Shown here piece after piece: positions 32,259 through 40,471 of a stretch of 64,000 bases of DNA. A program made the position numbers and the translations under genes. The notes below the pieces were generated by a model that was not told the origin of the DNA, did not search any database, and saw only the letters and a program-made list of their open reading frames with translations. The stretch's first letter is position 1; each line of letters opens with the position of its first letter. Source of the stretch: Enterococcus mundtii (GTDB lineage: Bacteria; Bacillota; Bacilli; Lactobacillales; Enterococcaceae); assembly GCF_002813755.1 (NCBI RefSeq), contig NZ_CP018061.1, forward strand, positions 1,292,001 to 1,356,000. The letters are read 5' to 3'.

Positions 32259-33284
32259 ATGAAAAATAAACGATTGATCGCAGTAATCGCACTGATACTT
32301 ATCTATTTGACCGGTACATTTATCTACGAAACGATCAAGGATCAGCCACCTGTTGAAGGAAATCGAACAGATGATAAGAAAGTTGTTGGGGTCTTACAGT
32401 TCGTTAGTCACCCTGCGTTAGATGAAATCTATCGGGGGATTAAAGATGGATTAAAAGAGTCAGGTTTGGAAGAAGGACGAAACCTAGAAATCAATTTCCA
32501 AAATGGTCAAGCCGACCAAAGTAAGTTAGCTACTATGAGTCAACAATTGGTTCAAAATAATCCAGACGTTCTCGTAGGTATTGCGACACCAGCAGCACAA
32601 GCCATCGCAAACACTACAAAGGATATCCCACTTGTCTTGGGCGCAGTAACTGATCCTGTAGGGGCAGGACTAGTACAAAGTTTAGAAGCACCAGGAGGCA
32701 ACATCACAGGAGTGTCGGATCAACCACCTGTGGAAGCGCAGATCCAATTAGCGACAGAACTATTACCAAAAGCAAAAACGGTCGGGATTCTTTATGCATC
32801 ATCAGAAGACAATTCACGTTATCAAGTCAGCCAAGCAGAAGAAGCGGCAAAAGCCAAAGGACTAACACCAGTGAAGTATGCCGTCCCTTCAACGAATGAA
32901 ATTGCGCAAACCGTCCAAGTAATGAGCCAATCAGTTGATTTTATCTATGTTCCTTTAGATAACACGATTGCTAACGCGATGCAAACGGTCATCAAAGAAG
33001 CAAATAAAGCAGATATCCCAGTAATTCCTTCTGTCGATACGATGGTCGAACAAGGTGGGTTAGCGACAATTGGAATCAATCAATACGAATTAGGTGTACA
33101 AACAGGTAAAATGGCAGCCGCTTTAGCAAATGGGAAAGAACCAGCCACAACCCCTGTCTATGTCTTTGATAAAGGCGATATCATCGTCAATGAAAAACAA
33201 GCAGAACTATTAGGAATCACGATTCCTGAATCCATCAAACAAGATGCAAAAGTATTGACAGAGATCAAGGAGGAAGAACAATGA
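32259..33284 (+). CDS. trpX: ABC transporter substrate-binding protein, TrpX type
   Basis: 341 aa, PF04392-like solute-binding protein. It starts with an uncleaved-looking membrane anchor (LIAVIALILIYLTGTFIY) and has no lipobox Cys, so it is probably tethered by its N-terminus. The core shows two alternating lobes (VVGVLQFVSHPALDEIYRGIKDGL..., GGNITGVSDQPPVEAQIQLATELLPKAKTVGILY...). Members next to TrpY and TrpZ have been assigned to tryptophan uptake by regulon analysis. The leader peptide here supports that assignment. Overlaps trpY by 4 nt. Confidence 0.85.
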   Translation: MKNKRLIAVIALILIYLTGTFIYETIKDQPPVEGNRTDDKKVVGVLQFVSHPALDEIYRGIKDGLKESGLEEGRNLEINFQNGQADQSKLATMSQQLVQNNPDVLVGIATPAAQAIANTTKDIPLVLGAVTDPVGAGLVQSLEAPGGNITGVSDQPPVEAQIQLATELLPKAKTVGILYASSEDNSRYQVSQAEEAAKAKGLTPVKYAVPSTNEIAQTVQVMSQSVDFIYVPLDNTIANAMQTVIKEANKADIPVIPSVDTMVEQGGLATIGINQYELGVQTGKMAAALANGKEPATTPVYVFDKGDIIVNEKQAELLGITIPESIKQDAKVLTEIKEEEQ

Positions 33285-34162
33285 TCGTATCCGCAATTTC
33301 ACAAGGTATGTTATGGGCCATATTAGGTTTAGGGATTTTTATGACTTACCGCATTTTAGATTTCCCTGATATGACAACAGAAGGTTCATTCCCTCTTGGT
33401 GGGGCTGTCTGTGTAACAGCAATCACGCATGGCGTTAGTCCATTATTGGCAACGATTCTAGGTGTTTTGGCCGGAATGGCAGCTGGCCTTGTCACAGGCT
33501 TACTTTATACAAAAGGAAAGATTCCAGTCATCTTAGCCGGTATCTTAGTAATGTCAGGTTTAAACTCAGTCATCTTGTTCGTGATGCGCACACCCAACCT
33601 TTCATTGTTGAATCATCCAGTCTTACAAGATGTGTTCCACGCACTACATTTACCGAATTATTTTGACACTGTCTTATTAGGATTATTATCGCTGGGCTTA
33701 TTGATCAGCGTGTTGATCTTTTTCTTCAATACAGATCTAGGGCAAGGCTATATTGCCACTGGAGATAATGAGACAATGGCACGTTCATTAGGAATCAAAA
33801 CCGACCGTATGAAAATCTTAGGTTTGACTTTATCTAACGGAGTGATTGCTTTATCAGGCGCATTGATCGCTCAAAACGATGGCTATGCGGATGTCAACAA
33901 AGGAATCGGCGTGATCGTGATCGGACTAGCTTCGATCATCATCGGGGAAGTCATTTTCCAGGAGTTGACACTGATCGAGCGTTTATTAGCAATCGTTGTC
34001 GGAAGCATCATCTATCAATTATTGATTTTAGCTGTTATCAAATTAGGTTTTGATACAACTTATCTGAAATTATTCTCAGCGATCATCTTAGCGGCTTGCC
34101 TGATGATCCCACAAGTAAAACAAGCATTGAAATTAAAAACTGGCTTTGAAAAGGAGGTCTAA
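33281..34162 (+). CDS. trpY: ABC transporter permease, TrpY type
   Basis: 293 aa, 8-9 transmembrane segments. Branched-chain/LivH-like permease family with PDMTTEGSFPLGGAV near the start and GDNETMARSLGIKTDRMKILGLTLSNG in the cytoplasmic coupling loop. Works with TrpX and TrpZ. The gene overlaps trpX by 4 nt and ends 2 nt before trpZ. Confidence 0.87.
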   Translation: MIVSAISQGMLWAILGLGIFMTYRILDFPDMTTEGSFPLGGAVCVTAITHGVSPLLATILGVLAGMAAGLVTGLLYTKGKIPVILAGILVMSGLNSVILFVMRTPNLSLLNHPVLQDVFHALHLPNYFDTVLLGLLSLGLLISVLIFFFNTDLGQGYIATGDNETMARSLGIKTDRMKILGLTLSNGVIALSGALIAQNDGYADVNKGIGVIVIGLASIIIGEVIFQELTLIERLLAIVVGSIIYQLLILAVIKLGFDTTYLKLFSAIILAACLMIPQVKQALKLKTGFEKEV

Positions 34163-34164
34163 CG

Positions 34165-34935
34165 ATGACAGCTATCTTAACGATCAAAAATGGTAGAAAA
34201 GTAGTCAACAATGGGATGCACGAAGAAAAAGTATTATTGGATGATATCCAATTGACCATCAATGAAGGAGATTTTATCACTGTTCTTGGCGGTAATGGGG
34301 CGGGCAAAAGTACTTTGTTCAATACGATTGCCGGAACATTGCAATTAAGTCAAGGCGGGGTTTATTTTAAAGACCAGCCAATCACTAAGTTGTCAGAAGA
34401 AGCACGAGCTTTATTTCTATCACGCGTATTCCAAGACCCAAAAATGGGGACTGCACCACGAATGACGGTGGCAGAAAATCTATTGTTAGCCCAAAAACGT
34501 GGTGAGAAACGGATGCTTCGTTTGCGTCAATTGAAAACCCAAAAAGAAGCGTTCTATAAAATATGCCAAGAAGTAGGCAATGGATTAGAGCAACATTTGG
34601 ATACACCTGCTGGCGAATTGTCAGGGGGGCAACGACAAGCGTTAAGTTTATTGATGGCAACGATCAAAGCGCCAGAATTACTTTTATTAGATGAGCATAC
34701 CGCAGCACTAGATCCTAAGACAGCCAAGCTGCTGATGGAATTGACCAACCAACGCATCACAGAGCAAAAGTTAACATGCTTGATGATCACGCACCGTATG
34801 GAAGATGCTTTGAACTATGGGAATCGCTTGATCGTCTTACAAAAAGGCCGGATCGTCAAAGACTTAGCGAAAGAAGAAAAACAAGCATTATCCATGAACG
34901 ATCTCTTACACTTCTTCGAGGAAGTCATCGATTAG
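34165..34935 (+). CDS. trpZ: ABC transporter ATP-binding protein, TrpZ type
   Basis: 256 aa. Walker A GGNGAGKST, signature LSGGQRQALSLLMA, Walker B LLLLDEHTAALDP and the H-loop ITHRM are all intact. Energises the TrpXY importer. Ribosome binding site AAGGAGGT. Promoter and terminator elements for aroE follow immediately. Confidence 0.9.
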   Translation: MTAILTIKNGRKVVNNGMHEEKVLLDDIQLTINEGDFITVLGGNGAGKSTLFNTIAGTLQLSQGGVYFKDQPITKLSEEARALFLSRVFQDPKMGTAPRMTVAENLLLAQKRGEKRMLRLRQLKTQKEAFYKICQEVGNGLEQHLDTPAGELSGGQRQALSLLMATIKAPELLLLDEHTAALDPKTAKLLMELTNQRITEQKLTCLMITHRMEDALNYGNRLIVLQKGRIVKDLAKEEKQALSMNDLLHFFEEVID

Positions 34936-34958
34936 TCATTCGAGAACGCTATCTCCGT

Positions 34959-34988
34959 TTGACAAGTTTGTTTCCTTCAATTTATACT
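34959..34988 (+). promoter_or_regulatory. Promoter upstream of aroE
   Basis: TTGACA (34959-34964) and TATACT (34983-34988) with an 18-bp spacer. A second TATAAT at 35001-35006 could be an alternative -10. Both lie before the hairpin at 35048-35094. Confidence 0.6.
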
Positions 34989-35047
34989 TGTGATAGCAGG
35001 TATAATAACAATCAAAATCAATACGATTCATATTAGAAAAATGATTG

Positions 35048-35094
35048 ATGCCGCTTGTTCCTTCGTAGGTTCTACGAATGGACGCGGCATTTTT
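35048..35094 (+). terminator. Terminator/attenuator hairpin in the aroE leader
   Basis: ATGCCGC pairs with GCGGCAT, with an inner TCGTAG/CTACGA stem, and five T follow. It terminates trpXYZ, but a promoter lies between trpZ and it, so it may also attenuate aroE. It ends 22 nt before the aroE ATG. Confidence 0.75.
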
Positions 35095-35116
35095 AGCGTA
35101 TTATAGGAGGCGTTAC

Positions 35117-35977
35117 ATGATTTCAGGAAAAACAAGATTAGCAGGGATTTTTGCATCTCCCGTTACCCATAGTTTATCTCCATTGATGCATAATACAGCC
35201 TTTCAAGCGCGTTCGATCGATGCTGTTTACTTGGCATTCACAGTCGATCAGACGAATCTTATGCAGGCGGTTGAAAGCATTCGTACATTCAACATGTTGG
35301 GTGTCAATCTTTCCATGCCTAACAAAACAGCAGTTATTCCTTATTTAGATGAATTAAGTCAAGAAGCGCAGTTGATAGGCGCTGTGAATACCATCGTTCA
35401 TCGAGACAACCGCTTGATCGGCTATAATACGGATGGAATGGGCTTCATGCGTTCAGTACACGAAGCGGGTGTCTCAATCAAAAACAAAAAAATAATCATG
35501 CTAGGTGCAGGTGGCGCAGCGAAAGCAATCGTTGTTCAAGCGGCATTAGATCAAGCAAAAGCAATCGTCATCTATAAAAGGAAGAATGCTACTTTTGCGA
35601 GTGTCGTTGCGGATTTTGAGAGAGTAGCGGAACAAACCAATTGTCCTATCATCGTCAAAGATTATGCAGATACTGAACAGTTGAAAAAAGATCTAGAAGA
35701 TGCGGACCTTTTGATCAATGGTACCGATATGGGCATGGGCGCAAAAAAAGCGTTGATGCCAATTGATCCTCAATTTCTCCATAAGAAAATCGCAGTTTTT
35801 GATTTGATTTATTCCCCTAAAGAAACACGCTTTCTAAAAGAAGCCAAAGCAATCGGCTGTCTCACACGAAATGGGCTAGGGATGCTGATGTACCAAGGAG
35901 CAATTGCCTTTGAGCTTTGGACAGACGAGACCATGCCGATTGAGGAAATCCAACCTTTACTCGTTTCAAAGGAATGA
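35117..35977 (+). CDS. aroE: Shikimate dehydrogenase
   Basis: 286 aa from the ATG at 35117 with TAGGAGGC upstream; the in-frame start at 35078 lies in the hairpin. The shikimate-binding motif SHSLSPLMHN appears here as THSLSPLMHN. Catalytic Lys in NLSMPNKTAV, Asp in GYNTDGMGF, and NADP loop GAGGAAKA. Reduces dehydroshikimate in the aromatic amino acid pathway, though some AroE-family members act on quinate or other substrates. Lies directly downstream of a tryptophan-type transporter, suggesting shared aromatic control. Confidence 0.88.
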   Translation: MISGKTRLAGIFASPVTHSLSPLMHNTAFQARSIDAVYLAFTVDQTNLMQAVESIRTFNMLGVNLSMPNKTAVIPYLDELSQEAQLIGAVNTIVHRDNRLIGYNTDGMGFMRSVHEAGVSIKNKKIIMLGAGGAAKAIVVQAALDQAKAIVIYKRKNATFASVVADFERVAEQTNCPIIVKDYADTEQLKKDLEDADLLINGTDMGMGAKKALMPIDPQFLHKKIAVFDLIYSPKETRFLKEAKAIGCLTRNGLGMLMYQGAIAFELWTDETMPIEEIQPLLVSKE

Positions 35978-36091
35978 AACGCGTGATATCAAAGGATTCG
36001 TTAGCTTTTAGTTAAATTTACAACGATCTTACTGTTTTTCATTAAGAAGTATCGTATGATTTTACTGAGTTGAACAAAGGGAGGAAATCAA

Positions 36092-37240
36092 ATGAGTCGG
36101 ATGGATCGCTATCAGAACATCCATAAAAAAGCAAAACCAATCAAAGAAAAGTCATCGCCGCTATCTTGGCGACGCGCAAGTAAGGAACAAGCGGAGCCTG
36201 AAGAGGAAGCAATCCCTTCTTACGAACAAACTTATGAAGAACGTCCAAGTGATTCTCGATACTCAACGCCTTACGAAGAACACGTTCATTCAGAACAACC
36301 ACCCCAGAAAAAAGGACTCTTTAAAAAGAAACAGCCCAAAGGTCCACGTAAAAAGCGGTCTTGGTGGAAAATCATTTTAGGTATTTTACTAGTCTTGTTT
36401 GTCTTTTCACTGATTTCATTTTTCGTCGGCAAGTTCGTGGCTGAAAATGATCAGTCACTGGAACCAGCGACTTCAGAAACATTCAATGGCACCCAATCAA
36501 CAAGCGGCGCACACAACATTTTGATTTTAGGCAGTGATACAAGGGGTGAAGATGCGGGACGAGCAGATACGATCATGGTTCTGCAATTAGATGGACCAGC
36601 TCGTAAACCCAAATTGATCTCATTCATGCGGGATAGCTTCGTGACGATCCCTGGCGTCGGAGACAATAAAATCAATGCAGCTTATGCTTATGGTGGCGCT
36701 GAATTAGTTCGACAGACCTTGTTAGAGAACTTTGGCTTGAACTGTCAATACTATATGAAAGTCGATTTCAAATCATTTGAAAAAGTGATCGATGCCATGT
36801 TCATGAACGGCGTGTCGCTCGATGCTGAAAAAGACTTGAATCTAGACGGTGTTGATATCGCTAAAGGCAAACAACGTATGGACGGTCATGTGCTGTTGCA
36901 ATATGCGCGTTTCCGTATGGATGAAGAAGGCGACTTCGGTCGTGTCCGCAGACAGCAACAAGTAATGGATGCGATTTTTGGACAACTAAAAAATCCATTG
37001 AACTTGATCCGCGCGCCATATGCTGCCGGAAAAGCAATCGGTTATACATCCACCGATGTACCGATGACTTTTTTAGTCAGAAACAGTTTCTCTATCTTAC
37101 GTGGTGCTGGCGGAATCGACCGGTTAAGCGTCCCAGCTGATAATACTTGGAGCTATGGTCAAAGTGATTATGCGGGTAGTATCCTCGTATTAGATAAACA
37201 AATGAACCGTGAAAAGATTGAACAATTTTTGAGTGAATGA
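36092..37240 (+). CDS. LytR-CpsA-Psr (LCP) family cell-wall glycopolymer ligase
   Basis: 382 aa. A long basic/proline-rich cytoplasmic N-terminus of about 90 residues, one transmembrane helix (IILGILLVLFVFSLISFFVG), then the LCP catalytic domain with LGSDTRGEDAGRADTIMV, SFMRDSFVTIPG, DNKINAAYAYGG and RFRMDEEGDFGRVRRQQQV. LCP enzymes attach teichoic acids or capsule polymers to peptidoglycan at the outer membrane face. It has GGGAGGAAA before the ATG. Monocistronic, with a terminator after it. Confidence 0.92.
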   Translation: MSRMDRYQNIHKKAKPIKEKSSPLSWRRASKEQAEPEEEAIPSYEQTYEERPSDSRYSTPYEEHVHSEQPPQKKGLFKKKQPKGPRKKRSWWKIILGILLVLFVFSLISFFVGKFVAENDQSLEPATSETFNGTQSTSGAHNILILGSDTRGEDAGRADTIMVLQLDGPARKPKLISFMRDSFVTIPGVGDNKINAAYAYGGAELVRQTLLENFGLNCQYYMKVDFKSFEKVIDAMFMNGVSLDAEKDLNLDGVDIAKGKQRMDGHVLLQYARFRMDEEGDFGRVRRQQQVMDAIFGQLKNPLNLIRAPYAAGKAIGYTSTDVPMTFLVRNSFSILRGAGGIDRLSVPADNTWSYGQSDYAGSILVLDKQMNREKIEQFLSE

Positions 37241-37256
37241 TCGTTGATGTTTTTTT

Positions 37257-37300
37257 AAAAGGCTTTTCTAGAAGTATTTAGTTCTAGAAGAGTCTTTTTG
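37257..37300 (+). terminator. Terminator of the LCP gene
   Basis: TTCTAGAA arms (37266-37273 and 37282-37289) are extended by AAAAGGCT/AGTCTTTT pairing, and five T follow. Located 16 nt after the stop. Confidence 0.8.
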
Positions 37301-37315
37301 TGATGTGAATTTATT

Positions 37316-37343
37316 TTGCTTGCTATAAGAATAGTTTTATAAT
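37316..37343 (+). promoter_or_regulatory. Candidate promoter of the toxin-antitoxin pair
   Basis: TTGCTT (37316-37321) and TATAAT (37338-37343), spacer 16 bp, about 60 nt before the antitoxin ATG. Confidence 0.5.
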
Positions 37344-37401
37344 TGATTTACTTAATTGAGTACGTCAAAATATAGGTAATAAATGCAAAAAGGAGAAAAA
37401 A

Positions 37402-37665
37402 ATGTCTAATACTACTTTAAATCCGAGTACTGCACGAAAAAAATTTTATCAATTGTTAAAAGAAGTGAATGAAAATCATACAGAAATCGAGATTATTAGT
37501 GAGCGTAATGAGAATAACGCGGTCTTGATTGGTTTAGAAGATTGGCGAGCAATCAAAGAAACGCTATTTTTGGAACAAATTGGTACACTTGACATCGTAA
37601 AGAAAAGAGAACAAGACGATACGAGATTTATAAATGTAGACGATATTGATTGGGATGACCTTTGA
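37402..37665 (+). CDS. Phd/YefM-family antitoxin
   Basis: 87 aa; AAAAGGAGAAAAA upstream of the ATG. The N-terminal half resembles the Phd/YefM DNA-binding fold (NPSTARKKFYQLLKEVNENHTEIEIISERNENNAVLIGLEDWRAIKETLFL). The C-terminal half is acidic (QDDTRFINVDDIDWDDL), as expected for a toxin-neutralising tail. It should bind and silence a YoeB/Txe-type RNase and repress its own promoter. Its stop overlaps the toxin start (TGATG), but the toxin is broken, so it now stands alone. Confidence 0.88.
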   Translation: MSNTTLNPSTARKKFYQLLKEVNENHTEIEIISERNENNAVLIGLEDWRAIKETLFLEQIGTLDIVKKREQDDTRFINVDDIDWDDL

Positions 37666-37933
37666 TGGGGAGTTATAAGGTAGTGGTTAAAAACTCAGCT
37701 GAAACAGATTTTAAAAAAGCTAAAGAGCTCTAATTTAAAAAAATCAATTTCTTGCTATTATCGAAACGTTAAAAACTGATCCTTATTGCCCTAAACAAGC
37801 ATTTGAAAAGCTAAAGCCAACTCATGAAGGAAGGTATTCAAGAAGATTGAATCGCCAACATGGAGTGGTGTATAAAATAAATGAGAAAGAAAAAATTGTT
37901 GAGATATACTCTGCATGGACTCACTATGAATAA
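37665..37933 (+). pseudogene. Broken YoeB/Txe-type toxin gene
   Basis: The ATG at 37665 starts MGSYKVVVKNSAETDFKKAKEL and meets TAA at 37731-37733. The rest of the protein is readable in another frame from about 37740: FLAIIETLKTDP...KLKPTHEGRYSRRLNRQHGVVYKINEKEKIVEIYSAWTHYE, ending at 37933. That is the normal C-terminal core of YoeB/Txe mRNA interferases (RRLNxxHxxVY...IxSAxxHY). Two lesions are needed to explain it: a nonsense change (AAA to TAA fits) and one base lost in the A-run just after. The toxin is therefore almost certainly inactive. Confidence 0.88.
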
Positions 37934-37952
37934 TCGATCAAACTATACAATA

Positions 37953-37993
37953 ATATGCCACTGAAAGTCATCATATGACATTCAGTGGCATAT
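37953..37993. repeat. Long inverted repeat after the toxin pseudogene
   Basis: ATATGCCACTGAA (37953-37965) and TTCAGTGGCATAT (37981-37993) are perfect complements, with a further GTCAT/ATGAC pairing inside. No T-run follows on the plus strand. It could end transcription from both sides or be the edge of a mobile cassette; undecided. Confidence 0.7.
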
Positions 37994-38061
37994 ATAAATA
38001 AATGAAGAAAAAGCATTTTTTCAAATTCGGGTTCATCACTAAGGATTCAAAAATACACTGA

Positions 38062-38679
38062 TTACTGTAAATCGTTTTTTTTTTCATCGTAAATACTCCA
38101 TAAATAGGCACCGTAACAATCACGCGCACGATTAAAGCGATTGGAGAAGGATGCATCCCACTCGTAGATTTTTAAATGCTCTCTTTCAGGAAAGAATCGT
38201 TGATTAAGCACTAAAAATTGTTCTTTACTCACATTAGTTGTTTGAGTTTCATGGAAAAAGGTTTTTTAAAAGATTCCTCTATTTTTAAATAGACTATCGG
38301 GTTTGACTTCTTCTGCTTTCATCATTTCTTTATTGACGTAATTTGGGTTTGTTTTCCAACCTAAGTAATTAGGGTCTCGCTTGATATAGATAAGTGGGTT
38401 AGCTTTTATTGAACAGAAATACTCGTTGAATTGTTCTATACTTGCAGGGTTCCCAGTTTTTCCTCTGAGGTCTGATGCCCAGCGGTTACATTGCACGATT
38501 CGATTTAGAAATTCTAGATATTCTAGTACGGCTTGTTGGTGACTATGAATTCCTTGATCATTATTTTCAATAAAGAAGGCATAATTAACATAAATTGGAA
38601 TATTTTCTCCACTCCTATCCCGGCATGCTAGTGTTTCTTTTTCCAATAGCTCCAGTTTATCCTCCTCGCAAAAATCCAC
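38062..38679 (-). pseudogene. Frameshifted member of the putative immunity family
   Basis: The intact frame from 38679 reads LELLEKETLACRDRSGENIPIYVNYAFFIENNDQGIHSHQQAVLEYL... and stops at 38266 after LFKNRGIF. The remainder continues one frame over as EESFKKPFFHETQ...LVLNQRFFPEREHLKIYEWDASFSNRFNRARDCYGAYLWSIYDE and ends at 38062. It is clearly homologous to the three plus-strand genes at 39058, 39748 and 40472 (shared RFFP...L-I-Y-W...GAYLWS-YD core). A single indel near 38266-38275 explains the break. Opposite orientation to its relatives, same orientation as the toxin at 41206-43116. Confidence 0.8.
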
Positions 38680-38947
38680 TTATTATTCAGATTGAATTTT
38701 TTTACAATTTTACATTTTTTATGAGCTTATTTTTTTACTTTTATTTCTTAAAAAATAAATCTTTGTTTCGCAGATATGACTTGATAAAAAAACAAGATAA
38801 ATCAATTGAGGAAACTTGTCGATTTCTTTATCATGCGATAATATAAACTTATTAAGATGGTTATTCTACTCAAATATATATAAAATAACTATTTAAAAAC
38901 AATTTTTGGGTTTTCTGTTTAATTTTTTAGAGGTTCGGAGGATGATT

Positions 38948-39007
38948 ATGAAATTTAAGTATACGTTTGGTGATCCAAAGATAAATAGGTCTTTTTGTAA
39001 AGTATAG
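38948..39007 (+). CDS. Possible 19-aa small ORF
   Basis: ATG at 38948 with a strong GGAGG 6 nt upstream encodes MKFKYTFGDPKINRSFCKV and stops at 39007. Nothing was recognised. It could be a leader peptide for the immunity-type gene at 39058 or the remnant of a lost gene. The surrounding 38680-39057 stretch is very AT-rich and shows no other supported feature. Confidence 0.3.
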   Translation: MKFKYTFGDPKINRSFCKV

Positions 39008-39057
39008 GAATTATACTTATTGAGTACATACAACATTATTTAGAGGAGAAAAAAGCC

Positions 39058-39681
39058 ATGGAATTATTGGTAAAAGAAACATTAGCATTAGAAGAAAAAA
39101 GGGATATACTTTTTCCGTATTACGTTGGTTATACGTTCTTTAAGGAAAATAATTACCAAGGAAAGAGCACCCATAAAGAGGCAATCATAGCCTACCTAAA
39201 TTATTTAAGTCGTTTAGCAAAAACAAATCTTTGGTCATCAAAAAAACGCAAAGAAACTGGAAAAACTGTTACCCGTGAAATGTATGTAGCGAAATTTCGT
39301 GAACTAAATTCTGATTCAATTACTTACACAGAAATTGATCCTACTACGTTAAACTTAGATGGCTACCCCATTGAAGTCAACGAAGAGATGATGGAAGGTA
39401 CAGAACTGACTGCGGAAGAATTGTTTATGGATGGTGGGGTATATGAGGAAGCTTTTTTTAATGAATTTCATGGTACAAAGTTATCTAAGAAAGAATTTAA
39501 TCTGGTAAATGAACGTTTCTTTCCTTTAAAAGATAAATTGATCATCTATTCATGGAATTCAGAGTTTACAAATTATTTCAATTATGCGCGTGTGGGCTGG
39601 GGCGCCTATCTTTGGAGTGTTTATGATCCTAGAACCCAAATCTTTACGATCATCGAAATTTATTTAGCGGAACAGGGGTAA
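39058..39681 (+). CDS. Putative toxin immunity protein, copy 1
   Basis: 207 aa, soluble, no signal peptide; AGAGGAGAAAA before the ATG. Helical N-terminal half (MELLVKETLALEEK...STHKEAIIAYLNYLSRLAKTNLW), then FFPLKDKLIIYSWNSEFTNYFNYARVGWGAYLWSVYD near the C-terminus, the part conserved in all four local relatives. No known domain was recognised. Immunity function is inferred from multi-copy clustering beside a secreted RNase A-like polymorphic toxin, cytoplasmic character and decay of one copy. The first ~470 nt of the coding region are nearly identical to copy 3. It could also be an unrelated defence or regulatory family. Confidence 0.6.
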   Translation: MELLVKETLALEEKRDILFPYYVGYTFFKENNYQGKSTHKEAIIAYLNYLSRLAKTNLWSSKKRKETGKTVTREMYVAKFRELNSDSITYTEIDPTTLNLDGYPIEVNEEMMEGTELTAEELFMDGGVYEEAFFNEFHGTKLSKKEFNLVNERFFPLKDKLIIYSWNSEFTNYFNYARVGWGAYLWSVYDPRTQIFTIIEIYLAEQG

Positions 39682-39747
39682 AATGATAACAAACCTATAT
39701 TTAGGTTAAACAATTGAATCATTAATCATGTGAATGAGGAGGACAGA

Positions 39748-40329
39748 ATGAAGTTATTAAAAGAAGATACGTATCAATTTAAACAAAAACTCTATTTAAG
39801 AAAATTTCCAATCAATGGACTTTTACTCGATTATGTATTTTTTGAAGAAACAGGTTATCGTGGATACTCCAGTCATCGTAAAGCCGCTCTTGAATTTATC
39901 AAAGTAATGAATGAAAAAAGAAATATTCCAGGTCTTCTATATACAGATTTGCATTATTTCGATCACTTACCCATAGTATGTAGCCCAATTAAGTTGAGTT
40001 ATGCCGTAAATCCAGAGTTAATGTATGGAAAACAGATGAAGACAGATGTTTTCTTTTCTGTTGAAAAAACAGCTTCTGGAAGCTATTTAAATTGGTATGC
40101 ACAAACATTTCTTTTTCCACCATATTCATATAGTGGGAACGAAGAAGATTTTATTTCCTTGAATAAATTATTATTCCCTAAGAAAAGTGCGTTGATCATT
40201 TATGCTTGGAATAACAATTGGTCGAATTACTTTTCTCCTGGGAGAGAATGGATGGATGCCTTTCTTTGGACGATTTACGATACTGCATCGAATAAACTGA
40301 CTGTCATAGGATCTTCTATGACAGATTGA
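39748..40329 (+). CDS. Putative toxin immunity protein, copy 2 (divergent)
   Basis: 193 aa from the ATG at 39748, preceded by GAGGAGGACAG; the in-frame GTG at 39730 overlaps that site. Same layout as its neighbours (LLKEDT start, YRGYSSHRKAALEFIKVMNE, then LNKLLFPKKSALIIYAWNNNWSNYFSPGREWMDAFLWTIYD) but strongly diverged, so it may recognise a different toxin tip. Sandwiched between the two near-identical copies. Function inferred as for copy 1. Confidence 0.58.
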   Translation: MKLLKEDTYQFKQKLYLRKFPINGLLLDYVFFEETGYRGYSSHRKAALEFIKVMNEKRNIPGLLYTDLHYFDHLPIVCSPIKLSYAVNPELMYGKQMKTDVFFSVEKTASGSYLNWYAQTFLFPPYSYSGNEEDFISLNKLLFPKKSALIIYAWNNNWSNYFSPGREWMDAFLWTIYDTASNKLTVIGSSMTD

Positions 40330-40471
40330 GTTTAATTAAGATTTTTAAATTTTTATCCTACTTAGTAGGCAAATCCAGTCACAATCATTGTTGATTAACA
40401 TTTTCAAGAAAAACAATAACTATGACGAAATAGGTATCATGTAATACATAAAACTTCGAGGAGGAAAAGAC

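Noticed and set aside
35041..35106. Leader peptide MIDAACSFVGSTNGRGIFSVL in front of aroE
   Set aside because: No ribosome binding site, no enrichment in aromatic residues, and the frame only follows the terminator hairpin.
37665..37933. Programmed frameshift in the Txe-like toxin
   Set aside because: Both relevant frames carry stop codons around the A-run, so a single slip cannot join the halves; decay is simpler.
38595..38846. 83-codon plus-strand frame over the pseudogene start
   Set aside because: First half is antisense to the immunity-family pseudogene; the rest is AT-rich Phe/Tyr/Lys sequence with no start signals.
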